NCBI GenBank assembly: GCA_902768995.1
Contig: CACXNN010000017.1
Coordinates: forward strand, 1-23,868
Direction of reading: 5' to 3'
Origin: an uncultured Eubacteriales bacterium
GTDB taxonomy: Bacteria; Bacillota; Clostridia; Christensenellales; CAG-138
Length of the DNA: 23,868 bases
The notes under the pieces were generated by a model. That model was not told the DNA's origin. It searched no databases and worked only from the letters and a program-made list of their open reading frames with translations. A program made the position numbers and the translations under genes. Positions 1 to 6,942 of this stretch are shown piece by piece. Each line of letters begins with the position of its first letter. Position 1 is the first letter of the stretch.

Positions 1-64
1 GAAGGGAATCGAACCCTCGTGACCAGCTTGGGAAGCTGGAGCTCTGCCATTGAGCTACACCCGC
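1..64 (-). tRNA. tRNA-Gly (anticodon CCC), 3' end cut by the window edge
   Basis: Read on the minus strand, the 5' acceptor strand GCGGGTG begins at 64. It is followed by a D arm (GCTC/GAGC), an anticodon stem CCAGC/GCTGG with loop TTCCCAA, and a T arm with loop TTCGATT. The anticodon CCC lies at 30-32, giving glycine. Only one base of the 3' acceptor strand lies inside the window, so the last six acceptor pairs, the discriminator base and any encoded CCA cannot be seen. The gene has its own promoter at 85-113. Confidence 0.95.
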
Positions 65-84
65 ACATTTCCACGGTACGCACT

Positions 85-113
85 ATTTTAACCGTTTCTC
101 ACCGAAATGTCAA
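85..113 (-). promoter_or_regulatory. Sigma-A type promoter of tRNA-Gly
   Basis: On the minus strand a perfect -35 box TTGACA (108-113) is followed by a 17-bp spacer and a -10 box TAAAAT (85-90). Transcription would start near 78, about 14 bases before the mature tRNA 5' end at 64. The match to consensus and the exact spacing make this a strong prediction, although it has not been tested. Confidence 0.8.
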
Positions 114-158
114 TGGATTCTTGTGCCTAATACAGGCTATATTTTTGCATGTCACATA

Positions 159-380
159 AGCGCGGTGTAGCCGCGCGCACGCGACCCGCGGAGGAAGAAC
201 GGCAGGCTGAAATATGTCAAGCGCAGCGACATGCGCGTGTGCATACAAGAACGCGTTGCGTTCTTGCGACTCCTTGCGGCTCTTGCCGCCCGGTGTCCCA
301 TGAGGGACATAGGCAAGAGCCGGAAGCGGAGCGAAGGCGGAGCCTCCGTCTGGCGAAGCTTCAGCTTCGGCAGACGGAAG
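159..380 (-). repeat. Structured intergenic repeat, copy 1 (after ftsQ stop)
   Basis: This element of about 220 bp fills most of the 320-bp stretch between ftsQ and the tRNA promoter and is related to a second copy at 4346-4560. In ftsQ transcription order it begins 4 bases after the stop codon. Visible folds are a long hairpin at 345-378 (arms TCCGTCTG and CAGACGGA, extended inward by GCGAAGC/GCTTCGG with one mismatch), a two-level hairpin at 277-322 (CGGCTCTTGCC/GGCAAGAGCCG enclosing TGTCCC/GGGACA with loop ATGA), a hairpin at 246-266 (CAAGAACGC/GCGTTCTTG), a weaker fold around 213-245, and a GC hairpin at 159-178. It has no convincing coding content. The small plus-strand reading frame through it is probably spurious. 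It may be transcribed as the 3' tail of the dcw operon mRNA. The family is not one I can name. Confidence 0.85.
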
Positions 381-384
381 GGCG

Positions 385-1815
385 TCAGCCCGTGAATCCG
401 CCCTGATTGAAGGGCGGCGGGGTATCCGGCCCGGCGGTATCCTGGGGCTCCGCGGGCAGGTTGGGGGCGGGGGTAACGGCAGGCTCGTCCGGGTTGTTCT
501 GGACGGGGGCGAAGAAGGTGGCGTCGGGGGACGGGGAGGCGGCCACGTAGCCCACCTCGTGGGGGGAGATGACCACGCCGTTCTTGCTGTACAGGTAGAT
601 GGTCACGGCGTCCGCGCCCCGGCCCATGTACTGGGTGGCCTTGTCCATGATGGCGGTGTAGTTCTTCTTGAGCCGGTTCAGCTTGGTGAGCAGGTCCGAG
701 GTGTCCCCCACCTCGATGCGATAGCCCTCCGGGGTGTAGAGGCTGATGCCCATGGTCTCGGTGAGGTCCACGGTCTTGATCTTGTCGGCGAGGCCCAGCT
801 CCTCCAAGGTGGAGAGCACGTCCAGCATGCTCTGGACCTGCTCGTCCGCCGGGTCCCCCACCCGGGTGCCCGGGTTGGCGCCGGTGATGATGAGCCCCTG
901 GACCAGGGGCAGGCCAGCATAGCTGGAGGCGTCGCTCTCCAGGACCACGCCCTCCCGGTCGATGACGGCGATATACTCCTTGTTGGGGCCCCAGGCCACA
1001 GCCCCCGCCCGGTTCCGCTCCTCCACGGTGATGCGGATGCGGTTGGGGAACACGTACTTGACGGTGGTGTTGAGATAGGGGTCCTTCTCCAAATTCTCCC
1101 GGGCCTGGTCCAGGTCCTGCTGCAGGATATGCCGCTGGCGCTTGAGGCCGGAGGCGGTGATCAAATCCTCCTCAGAATAGCGGGTGGTGTAGCCCACCAC
1201 GTCGATGCTGCGGATGAGGAAGGTGAAGTAGCCCGCGAGGAGCGCCAGCACCCCCAGCCCCAAAAGCACCAGCAGGGCGGAGAGCCGCTTCTTGGCCTCC
1301 ACCTTCCGCCGGGCCCGACGCTGCTCGGCCTCCATCTTCCGCTGCTTCTCCCGAAGCTTGTCCCGCTCCTGGGCCCGCTTCTGGGCCTCCTCCCGCTCCC
1401 GCCGGACCTCGGTCTCGTTGAGGAGCAGGGTGGTGGTGGCCTTCTTGGCGTGCTTGCGCTTGCCGTAGCGCTCCTTCGGCCGCTTCTTCCGGGGCACCTT
1501 CCCCGTGCGGCGGCCGAACCGGTCGAAGGTAAAGGTCTCCCGCCGGTCAGGCTCGGGCTCGTCTGCGTCCGCCGCGAAGGGCTCCTCCTCCGGGTACGCC
1601 TCGTCCCCGGCGTCCTCCGATGCCGGTGCCTCGTCCTCTGTCTCGGCTTCCTCCGGGGGGGCCGCCTCTTCCTCGAAGGCCTCCGCCTGATCCTCGTCCT
1701 CGTCGTCGTCGAACAGGGAGCCTGCCGGAGCAGCCTCCTCCTCGTCGTCGTCCGCGAACAGGTCGATGTACCCTTCCGGCTTCTTCTTTTTCTTCTTGCG
1801 CCGCTCTTCCTTCAC
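385..1815 (-). CDS. ftsQ: Cell division protein FtsQ/DivIB
   Basis: This bitopic divisome protein joins FtsL and its partners to control septal peptidoglycan synthesis. The 476 residues comprise a very acidic stretch (about 18-90), a basic, probably coiled-coil stretch (about 110-178), one membrane segment (about 180-202) and an extracellular POTRA-type domain (about 203-270, starting IDVVGY). A beta domain follows, and a proline-rich tail starts near 425. The family is usually much shorter, so the cytoplasmic extension of nearly 180 residues is notable. The start is GTG at 1813-1815, which directly abuts the murA TAG stop. The likely ribosome-binding site (AGAGG) lies inside the end of murA, suggesting translational coupling. 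It is the last gene of the dcw cluster here. The family call rests on the topology, the POTRA motif and the position. Confidence 0.9.
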   Translation of the reverse strand: MKEERRKKKKKKPEGYIDLFADDDEEEAAPAGSLFDDDEDEDQAEAFEEEAAPPEEAETEDEAPASEDAGDEAYPEEEPFAADADEPEPDRRETFTFDRFGRRTGKVPRKKRPKERYGKRKHAKKATTTLLLNETEVRREREEAQKRAQERDKLREKQRKMEAEQRRARRKVEAKKRLSALLVLLGLGVLALLAGYFTFLIRSIDVVGYTTRYSEEDLITASGLKRQRHILQQDLDQARENLEKDPYLNTTVKYVFPNRIRITVEERNRAGAVAWGPNKEYIAVIDREGVVLESDASSYAGLPLVQGLIITGANPGTRVGDPADEQVQSMLDVLSTLEELGLADKIKTVDLTETMGISLYTPEGYRIEVGDTSDLLTKLNRLKKNYTAIMDKATQYMGRGADAVTIYLYSKNGVVISPHEVGYVAASPSPDATFFAPVQNNPDEPAVTPAPNLPAEPQDTAGPDTPPPFNQGGFTG

Positions 1816-3069
1816 CTAATCGTCCTCTCTTCGTATGGCCGCCCCCGCTTGGCGCAGGGTGGCCGCAAAATCCACATAGCCCCGGTCGATGCGCTCGGCC
1901 TGCTCCACCACCGTGATGCCCTCGGCCCGTAGGCCCGCCAGAGCGAGGGCCGCCCCGCCCCGCAGGTCCCGGGCCGTCACCGTGGCCCCGTGGAGGCTCT
2001 TGACCCCCCGGATCACCGCCGAACGGCCCCGGATGAAGCAGTCCGCGCCCATGCGTATGAGCTCCGCCCCGTGGCGGAACCGGTCTTCGAACACGTTCTC
2101 CTCCAGCACGGAGGTGCCCCGGGCCACGGTGCACAGGGCGAACACCTGGCTCTGCATGTCGGTGGGGAAGCCCGGATAGGGCAGCGTCACCAGCCGACGG
2201 AGCTCTCGGGGGCGCTCCGGCCCCTCGATGTCCAGGTCCGTCCCCTCGGACCGGATGCGGCAGCCCGCCTCCCGCAGGGCCGTCAAAAGGGCGGAAAGAT
2301 GCTCCTTCCGGGCGCCCCGCAGGACCAGGTGGCCGCCGGTGATGGCCGCCGCCGTCAGGTAGGTCCCCGCCTCGATCCGATCCGGCAGGATGGCGTGGGC
2401 CGTGCCGTGGCCCCGCCGCCCGCCCCTGACGCGGATGCGGGAGCTCCCCTCCCGCCGTAGGTCGAAGCCCGCCCCGTTCAGAAAGGCCATGAGATCGTCG
2501 ATCTCCGGCTCCCGGGCCGGGTTCACCAAAATGGTGTCCTCCTCCGCCCCGCAGGCCGCCATAAGGAGGTTCTCCGTGGCGCCTACGCTGGGGTACTCGA
2601 GGGCGATCTCCGTGCCCCGGGGCCGTCCCAGGCAGCGGATGCGCCCCGACGCTTCGTCCACCTTCACGCCCATGGCCCGCAGCCCCTTCAGGTGCAGGTC
2701 CACGGGCCGGTTGCCGATGTCGCAGCCCCCGGGGTAGGGCGCCTCCGCCGCCCCAAAGCGGCCGAGGAGGGGCCCCAGCAGAAACACGGAGGAGCGGATG
2801 GACCCGGCCAGGTCCTCCGGCAGCGCCGCCGTCCGGGCGCAGCCGGCGTCCACCATAAGGCCGTCCCCCGTCCAGTCCGCCCGGCAGCCCAGGGCCCGCA
2901 AAAGCCCCGCCATGTGCTCCACGTCCGTGAGCCGGGGACAGTTCCCGATCCGCACGGGCTCCGGGATCAGCATGGCCGCCGCCAGGATGGGCAGGGCCGC
3001 GTTCTTGGCGCCCTGCACGGTGATCTGCCCCTTCAGGGCCCGACCGCCTTCGATGATGAGCTTCGCCAT
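1816..3069 (-). CDS. murA: UDP-N-acetylglucosamine 1-carboxyvinyltransferase MurA
   Basis: MurA transfers enolpyruvate from phosphoenolpyruvate to UDP-GlcNAc in the cytoplasm, the first committed step of peptidoglycan synthesis. The protein is 417 residues, the usual length. Visible motifs are the substrate-binding QGAKNAALP near residue 19 with Lys22, the catalytic loop PGGCDIGNRPVDLH with Cys116 (the residue targeted by fosfomycin), and FPTDMQ in the C-terminal half. The reading frame extends further upstream, but the ATG at 3067-3069 is chosen because GGAGG precedes it at good spacing and MAKLIIEGG matches the family N-terminus. It sits between ftsW (65-bp gap holding a short CGCATA/TATGCG hairpin) and ftsQ (no gap). 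In many Firmicutes murG and murB occupy this interval, and neither is present here. Confidence 0.95.
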   Translation of the reverse strand: MAKLIIEGGRALKGQITVQGAKNAALPILAAAMLIPEPVRIGNCPRLTDVEHMAGLLRALGCRADWTGDGLMVDAGCARTAALPEDLAGSIRSSVFLLGPLLGRFGAAEAPYPGGCDIGNRPVDLHLKGLRAMGVKVDEASGRIRCLGRPRGTEIALEYPSVGATENLLMAACGAEEDTILVNPAREPEIDDLMAFLNGAGFDLRREGSSRIRVRGGRRGHGTAHAILPDRIEAGTYLTAAAITGGHLVLRGARKEHLSALLTALREAGCRIRSEGTDLDIEGPERPRELRRLVTLPYPGFPTDMQSQVFALCTVARGTSVLEENVFEDRFRHGAELIRMGADCFIRGRSAVIRGVKSLHGATVTARDLRGGAALALAGLRAEGITVVEQAERIDRGYVDFAATLRQAGAAIRREDD

Positions 3070-3134
3070 AGGTCCCCTCCTCCTGCTCGCATACCCTAAG
3101 ATATGCGGGAAAGGGGCGGACCGTGTCGATTGTT

Positions 3135-4289
3135 TTAGATATCCACGTCCCGGCTGATGTTGAGCAAGATGCCCATGGACACCATGAACACCAGCAGCGA
3201 CGAGCCCCCCGCCGAGATGAAGGGCAGGGGCTGACCCGTGGTGGGCGCGAGGCCCGTCACCACGGCGATGTTGATGAACACCTGCAGGCCGAACACGATG
3301 GAGATACCGGCGGCCATCAAACTCCCGTACCGGTTCCGGCACTTCATGGCCACCCGCATGCCCCGGTAGACGATCCAGGCGTAGAGCAGGATCACGATGG
3401 CGCCGCCCACCATGCCGAACTCCTCGCAGATGATGGCGAAGATGAAGTCCGACTCGCCGTAGGTCATGTACAGCATCTTCTGGTAGCTGTTGCCCAGGCC
3501 CTTGCCGAACAGGCCCCCGGAGCCGATGGCGTAGAAGGACTGTATGAGCTGATACCCGTCCCCGTGGGGGTCCTGGAAGGGGTCCCGGAAGGAGGTCAGC
3601 CGGGCCAGCCGGTAGGACGCCGTGGTGGCCAGCACGATGAACAGCACGATACCGACAGCGCCCACGATCAGGATGTACCGTTCGTCCATGCCGCCCACGT
3701 AGAGGAGGATCGCGCCGATGCCCGCCACGATCACGGCCATGGACATGTTGGGCTGCAGCATGATGAGGCCGGCGATGACGCCGATGACCAGCAGCATGGG
3801 GGCGAGGCCCAAGGTGAAGGTCCGCATGTCGTCCTTATGGCGGGCCATGTAGGAGCACATGAAGAAGATCATGCCGAACTTGGCGATCTCCGACGGCTGG
3901 ATGGACACGCCCGCGAAACGGAGCCAGCGCTTGGCGCCGTTCAGGGTGGCCGCGCCGGTCTCACCGCTGCTGCCGATGAACAGCACCATGATGAGCAGCA
4001 CGATGGACACGATCAGGAACATGTACCGGAGCTTGTCGAGGTACCGGTAGTTCACCCGGGACACCACCAGCATCAGGGGATAGCCGATGGCCATGTACAT
4101 GAGCTGCTTCTTGAGATAGAAGTAGCCGTCCCCGTTCTGGGTGTGGATGGCGTAGTAGTAGCTGGCGGAGAACACCATGACCAGGCCGAAGGCGCAGAGG
4201 ATGGTGACGACCAGCAGGATCGAAAAATCCATGCTGCCCGTCTGCTTCTTGTACAGGAACAGTTTGTTCTTTCTGGCCGCAGTCTCCAT
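3135..4289 (-). CDS. ftsW: Lipid II polymerase FtsW (SEDS family)
   Basis: FtsW is the polytopic glycosyltransferase that polymerises lipid II at the septum together with a class B PBP. The 384 residues contain about ten hydrophobic segments, the large extracellular loop typical of SEDS proteins (around residues 220-270), and the C-terminal signature TTGQPLPFISAGGSS. The sequence PSEIAKFGMIFFM is also typical of the family. The start ATG at 4287-4289 has a close, weak GAGGT site. A second ATG at codon 20 has no better site. The 271-bp gap to murD is mostly repeat copy 2, so ftsW may need its own promoter or readthrough past that structure. I saw no clear promoter in 4290-4345. FtsW is preferred over RodA or SpoVE because of the dcw context. 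Confidence 0.92.
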   Translation of the reverse strand: METAARKNKLFLYKKQTGSMDFSILLVVTILCAFGLVMVFSASYYYAIHTQNGDGYFYLKKQLMYMAIGYPLMLVVSRVNYRYLDKLRYMFLIVSIVLLIMVLFIGSSGETGAATLNGAKRWLRFAGVSIQPSEIAKFGMIFFMCSYMARHKDDMRTFTLGLAPMLLVIGVIAGLIMLQPNMSMAVIVAGIGAILLYVGGMDERYILIVGAVGIVLFIVLATTASYRLARLTSFRDPFQDPHGDGYQLIQSFYAIGSGGLFGKGLGNSYQKMLYMTYGESDFIFAIICEEFGMVGGAIVILLYAWIVYRGMRVAMKCRNRYGSLMAAGISIVFGLQVFINIAVVTGLAPTTGQPLPFISAGGSSLLVFMVSMGILLNISRDVDI

Positions 4290-4345
4290 TACCTCGTTAC
4301 GTTCTGTCCTTTCTGTTCTGTATGTATGCTCACCGGGCCACGCAA

Positions 4346-4560
4346 AGCGCGGTGTAGCCGCGCGCGCTCAAGATCATAGGAAGAACGCGCGGCTTCTATT
4401 ATGTGAAATCCAGCGACATGCGCGGTGGATTTCACTCCCTGCAGCTCTTGCCGCCCGGTGCCCCGTATGGGGCATAGGCAAGAGCTGGAAGCGAAGCGAA
4501 GGCGGAGCACCCCGCGGTGCGGCCTCAGTCTGGCGAAGCTTCAGCTTCGGCAGACTGAAG
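4346..4560 (-). repeat. Structured intergenic repeat, copy 2 (after murD stop)
   Basis: This is the second copy of the element at 159-380. It starts directly at the base after the murD stop codon. It keeps the same order of folds: hairpin 4525-4558 (arms TCAGTCTG and CAGACTGA), two-level hairpin 4442-4487 (CAGCTCTTGCC/GGCAAGAGCTG enclosing TGCCCC/GGGGCA with loop GTAT), hairpin 4403-4435 (GTGAAATCC/GGATTTCAC), and a GC hairpin at 4346-4365 identical in sequence to copy 1. Relative to copy 1 it has an extra CCGC/GCGG mini-hairpin around 4512-4521. Where the stems differ from copy 1, the differences are compensated. It lies inside the dcw operon, so it is probably transcribed with it. Confidence 0.87.
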
Positions 4561-5913
4561 TCACTCGAATTTGCTGACTATCGTTTTAAACACCCGGCCC
4601 CGCTGCTCGTAGTTCTCGAACATGCCCCAGCTGGCGCAGGCGGGGGAAAGGAGCACGTTGTCCCCGGGCTCTGCAAGATCCCGGCACTTCTCCACGGTCT
4701 CCCTGAAGGTCTCGCACCGGTAGCAGATGTTTTCGAACCCGTGGCGGCGGGCGGTCTCCATGATCTCGTCCGCGGTCTGGCCCAGGACCACGCAGGCCTT
4801 CACGTGGCTGCCGGGCAGGGCGTCGAAGACCTCCTCGAAGCCCGTGTGCTTGTCGTAGCCCCCCAAAATGAGGACGGTGGGCCGGTCCATGGCCTCGATG
4901 GCCTTCACGGTGGAGTCAGGGTTGGTGCCCTTGCTGTCGTTGATGTAGCGGACGCCGGACCGCTCGCAGACGAACTCGATCCGATGCTCCACCCCCTTGA
5001 AGGTGCGGAGGGTCTCCTTGATGACCTCCCCGTCCACCCCCTGGGAGAGGGCCAACAGGGCGCAGAGCATGGCGTTCTCCAGGTTGTGGCCGCCGGGGAT
5101 GTAGATCTCCTTCCGATCCATGAAGGGCGTGTCCTGGCCGTCCCAGCGAAGCACGATCGTGTCCCCGTCCATGTACATGCCCTCGGGCACCTGCTCCTTC
5201 CGGGAGAAGTAGAGGACCCGGGCGGGGGTGAGCTTCGCGAAATCCCGGACGATGGGATCGTCCCAGTTGAGGACGGCGAAGTCCTCCGGGGTCTGGTTGT
5301 CCAGAATCTTGGCCTTGGCGGCGATGTACTTCTCCATGGACCCGAACCGGTCGATATGGTCCGGGGTGATGTTGCACACGCCGGCGGCCTTGGCGTGGAA
5401 GAGGACGTTCCCTTCGAGCTGCAGCGCCGCGGTCTCGGCCACGATCACGTCCCCGGGCCTGGTCTCCATGGCGTGGGCGGAGATGGCCACGCCGATGTTC
5501 CCCAGCACGAAGGTCCTGCGGCCCGCGGCCTTGAATATCTCGCCGGTGAGGGTGGTGCAGGTGGTCTTGCCGTTGGTGCCGGTGATGCAGACGAAGTCCG
5601 CCTTGGAATACCGATACCCAAGCTCGATCTCCGAGATCACTTCGATGCCCCGGCGCTTCGCCTCCACGATGAAGGGGCGGAAGAAGGGGATGATGGGGCT
5701 GGGAATGAGCAGGTCCACCCCGTCCAAGAGGTCCATGGGGTCGTCGCCCAGCCGCACCTCGTAGGCGATGCCGGACAGGGCGTCGAACAGGCCCTTGATC
5801 TCCGGCTTCATGTCGTTGATGATGACCCGGTAGCCGTTCTCATACAGGAGCCGGGCGGCGGCGATGCCGCTCTTGGCCATGCCCACGATCAGGGCCGTCT
5901 TTTGCTGTGCCAT
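4561..5913 (-). CDS. murD: UDP-N-acetylmuramoyl-L-alanine--D-glutamate ligase MurD
   Basis: MurD adds D-glutamate to UDP-MurNAc-L-alanine using ATP in the cytoplasm. The 450 residues show the Rossmann-like N-terminus (ALIVGMAKSG), the Mur-ligase ATP loop GTNGKTTCTTL near residue 115, the central-domain NSKGTN-like motif (DSKGTNPDS), GGYDKHTGF, and the C-terminal LLSPACASWGMFENYEQRG typical of MurD. A TTG at 5919 is possible, but the ATG at 5911-5913 is chosen because the GAGG site lies 9 bases upstream of it and only 3 bases upstream of the TTG. mraY ends 15 bases upstream. The stop codon is followed with no gap by the structured repeat. Confidence 0.95.
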   Translation of the reverse strand: MAQQKTALIVGMAKSGIAAARLLYENGYRVIINDMKPEIKGLFDALSGIAYEVRLGDDPMDLLDGVDLLIPSPIIPFFRPFIVEAKRRGIEVISEIELGYRYSKADFVCITGTNGKTTCTTLTGEIFKAAGRRTFVLGNIGVAISAHAMETRPGDVIVAETAALQLEGNVLFHAKAAGVCNITPDHIDRFGSMEKYIAAKAKILDNQTPEDFAVLNWDDPIVRDFAKLTPARVLYFSRKEQVPEGMYMDGDTIVLRWDGQDTPFMDRKEIYIPGGHNLENAMLCALLALSQGVDGEVIKETLRTFKGVEHRIEFVCERSGVRYINDSKGTNPDSTVKAIEAMDRPTVLILGGYDKHTGFEEVFDALPGSHVKACVVLGQTADEIMETARRHGFENICYRCETFRETVEKCRDLAEPGDNVLLSPACASWGMFENYEQRGRVFKTIVSKFE

Positions 5914-5928
5914 AGTCAAATACCTCGC

Positions 5929-6942
5929 TTACTTCGTAAAGATATAGATGCTCAGGGCGCAGCACGCGCCGGTGAGGAGCATATACAGGGCCGTGATCCT
6001 GGGTTCCGCCACCCCCAGGAGCTCAAAGTGGTGATGGAGGGGCGCCATCTTGAACACCCGCTTTCCGTGGCGGAGCTTGTATGACCCCACCTGGATCATG
6101 ACGGACACCGCCGAAAGCACGTAGGGGATGCCCATCAAGAGGAGCAGCAGGGGGGATCTCAGCACCAGGGCCTCCATGGCGATGGTGCCCCCCAGGGCCA
6201 GGGAGCCCGTGTCCCCCATGAAGATCCGGGCCGGGTAGGCGTTGAACAGGAGGAAGCCCATGAGGGCCCCCGCCCCCGCCGCGGCGAAGACGGCCATGCC
6301 GCTGTAGTCGGCGCTGGCGCCGGTCCAGCCCCCCAGGCCCGTCAGCAGGGGCATGAGGGCGAAGAGGACCACGTAGCAGAGCTGGACCACCAAACCGGTC
6401 CCCGCGGCCAAGCCGTCGAGACCGTCCGTCAGGTTCACCCCGTTCATGGTGCCCAGGAGCACCAGCAGGGCGAAGGGGATGTAGAGGAAGCCCATGTCCC
6501 AGCTCTTATCCGAGAAGGGCAGGGCGATGGCGGGGCCCACCCCCTCGCTCCGATAGAGCCAGGCCGCCGCCAAAAGGGAGATCACGAACTGCAGCAGCAC
6601 CTTCTGGTAGGGCAGCAGCCCCATGCTGGTGCCAGTGCTGATCTTGATGAAATCGTCCAAAAACCCCATGAGGCCGCAGAGGACCATCACGAGGAGCACC
6701 GGCAGCACCAGGGAGAACCCCTCCCGCACGCCGATGAGGGCGGCGAGGAGCCAGCCAAGGAGCAGGAACACCCCGCCCATGGTGGGGGTGCCCGCCTTCT
6801 TCAGGTGGGAGGGGGGCCCCTCCTGCCGCTCGTTCTGGCGAAAGTCCATCCGCTTCAAGAAGCGGATCACCACCGGGCCGGGGAGCGCCGTGAACAGGAA
6901 CCCCAGCAGCAGGGGCAGCAACAGCTTATGTACCGAGGCCAT
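5929..6942 (-). CDS. mraY: Phospho-N-acetylmuramoyl-pentapeptide-transferase MraY
   Basis: MraY is an integral membrane enzyme that transfers phospho-MurNAc-pentapeptide to undecaprenyl phosphate to make lipid I. The 337 residues have about ten membrane segments and all the main family motifs: TPTMGG near the N-terminus, FLDDFIK, the NLTDGLDGLA loop, MGDTGSLALGG, and the C-terminal APLHHHFE histidine cluster. Length is normal for the family. The start ATG at 6940-6942 follows a GGGGG site inside the end of murE, and the two genes overlap by 17 bases, which implies coupled translation. In most Firmicutes murF lies between murE and mraY. Here there is no room for it. Confidence 0.95.
   Translation of the reverse strand: MASVHKLLLPLLLGFLFTALPGPVVIRFLKRMDFRQNERQEGPPSHLKKAGTPTMGGVFLLLGWLLAALIGVREGFSLVLPVLLVMVLCGLMGFLDDFIKISTGTSMGLLPYQKVLLQFVISLLAAAWLYRSEGVGPAIALPFSDKSWDMGFLYIPFALLVLLGTMNGVNLTDGLDGLAAGTGLVVQLCYVVLFALMPLLTGLGGWTGASADYSGMAVFAAAGAGALMGFLLFNAYPARIFMGDTGSLALGGTIAMEALVLRSPLLLLLMGIPYVLSAVSVMIQVGSYKLRHGKRVFKMAPLHHHFELLGVAEPRITALYMLLTGACCALSIYIFTK

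Noticed and set aside
149..406. Small 85-codon plus-strand frame near the tRNA
   Set aside because: It lies inside the structured repeat, and the corresponding frame in copy 2 is not conserved as protein. The conservation is of stems and not codons.
4177..6084. 635-codon plus-strand frame crossing ftsW, the repeat and murD
   Set aside because: It runs antisense over two clear genes and through the folded repeat, and its product looks like no protein family.
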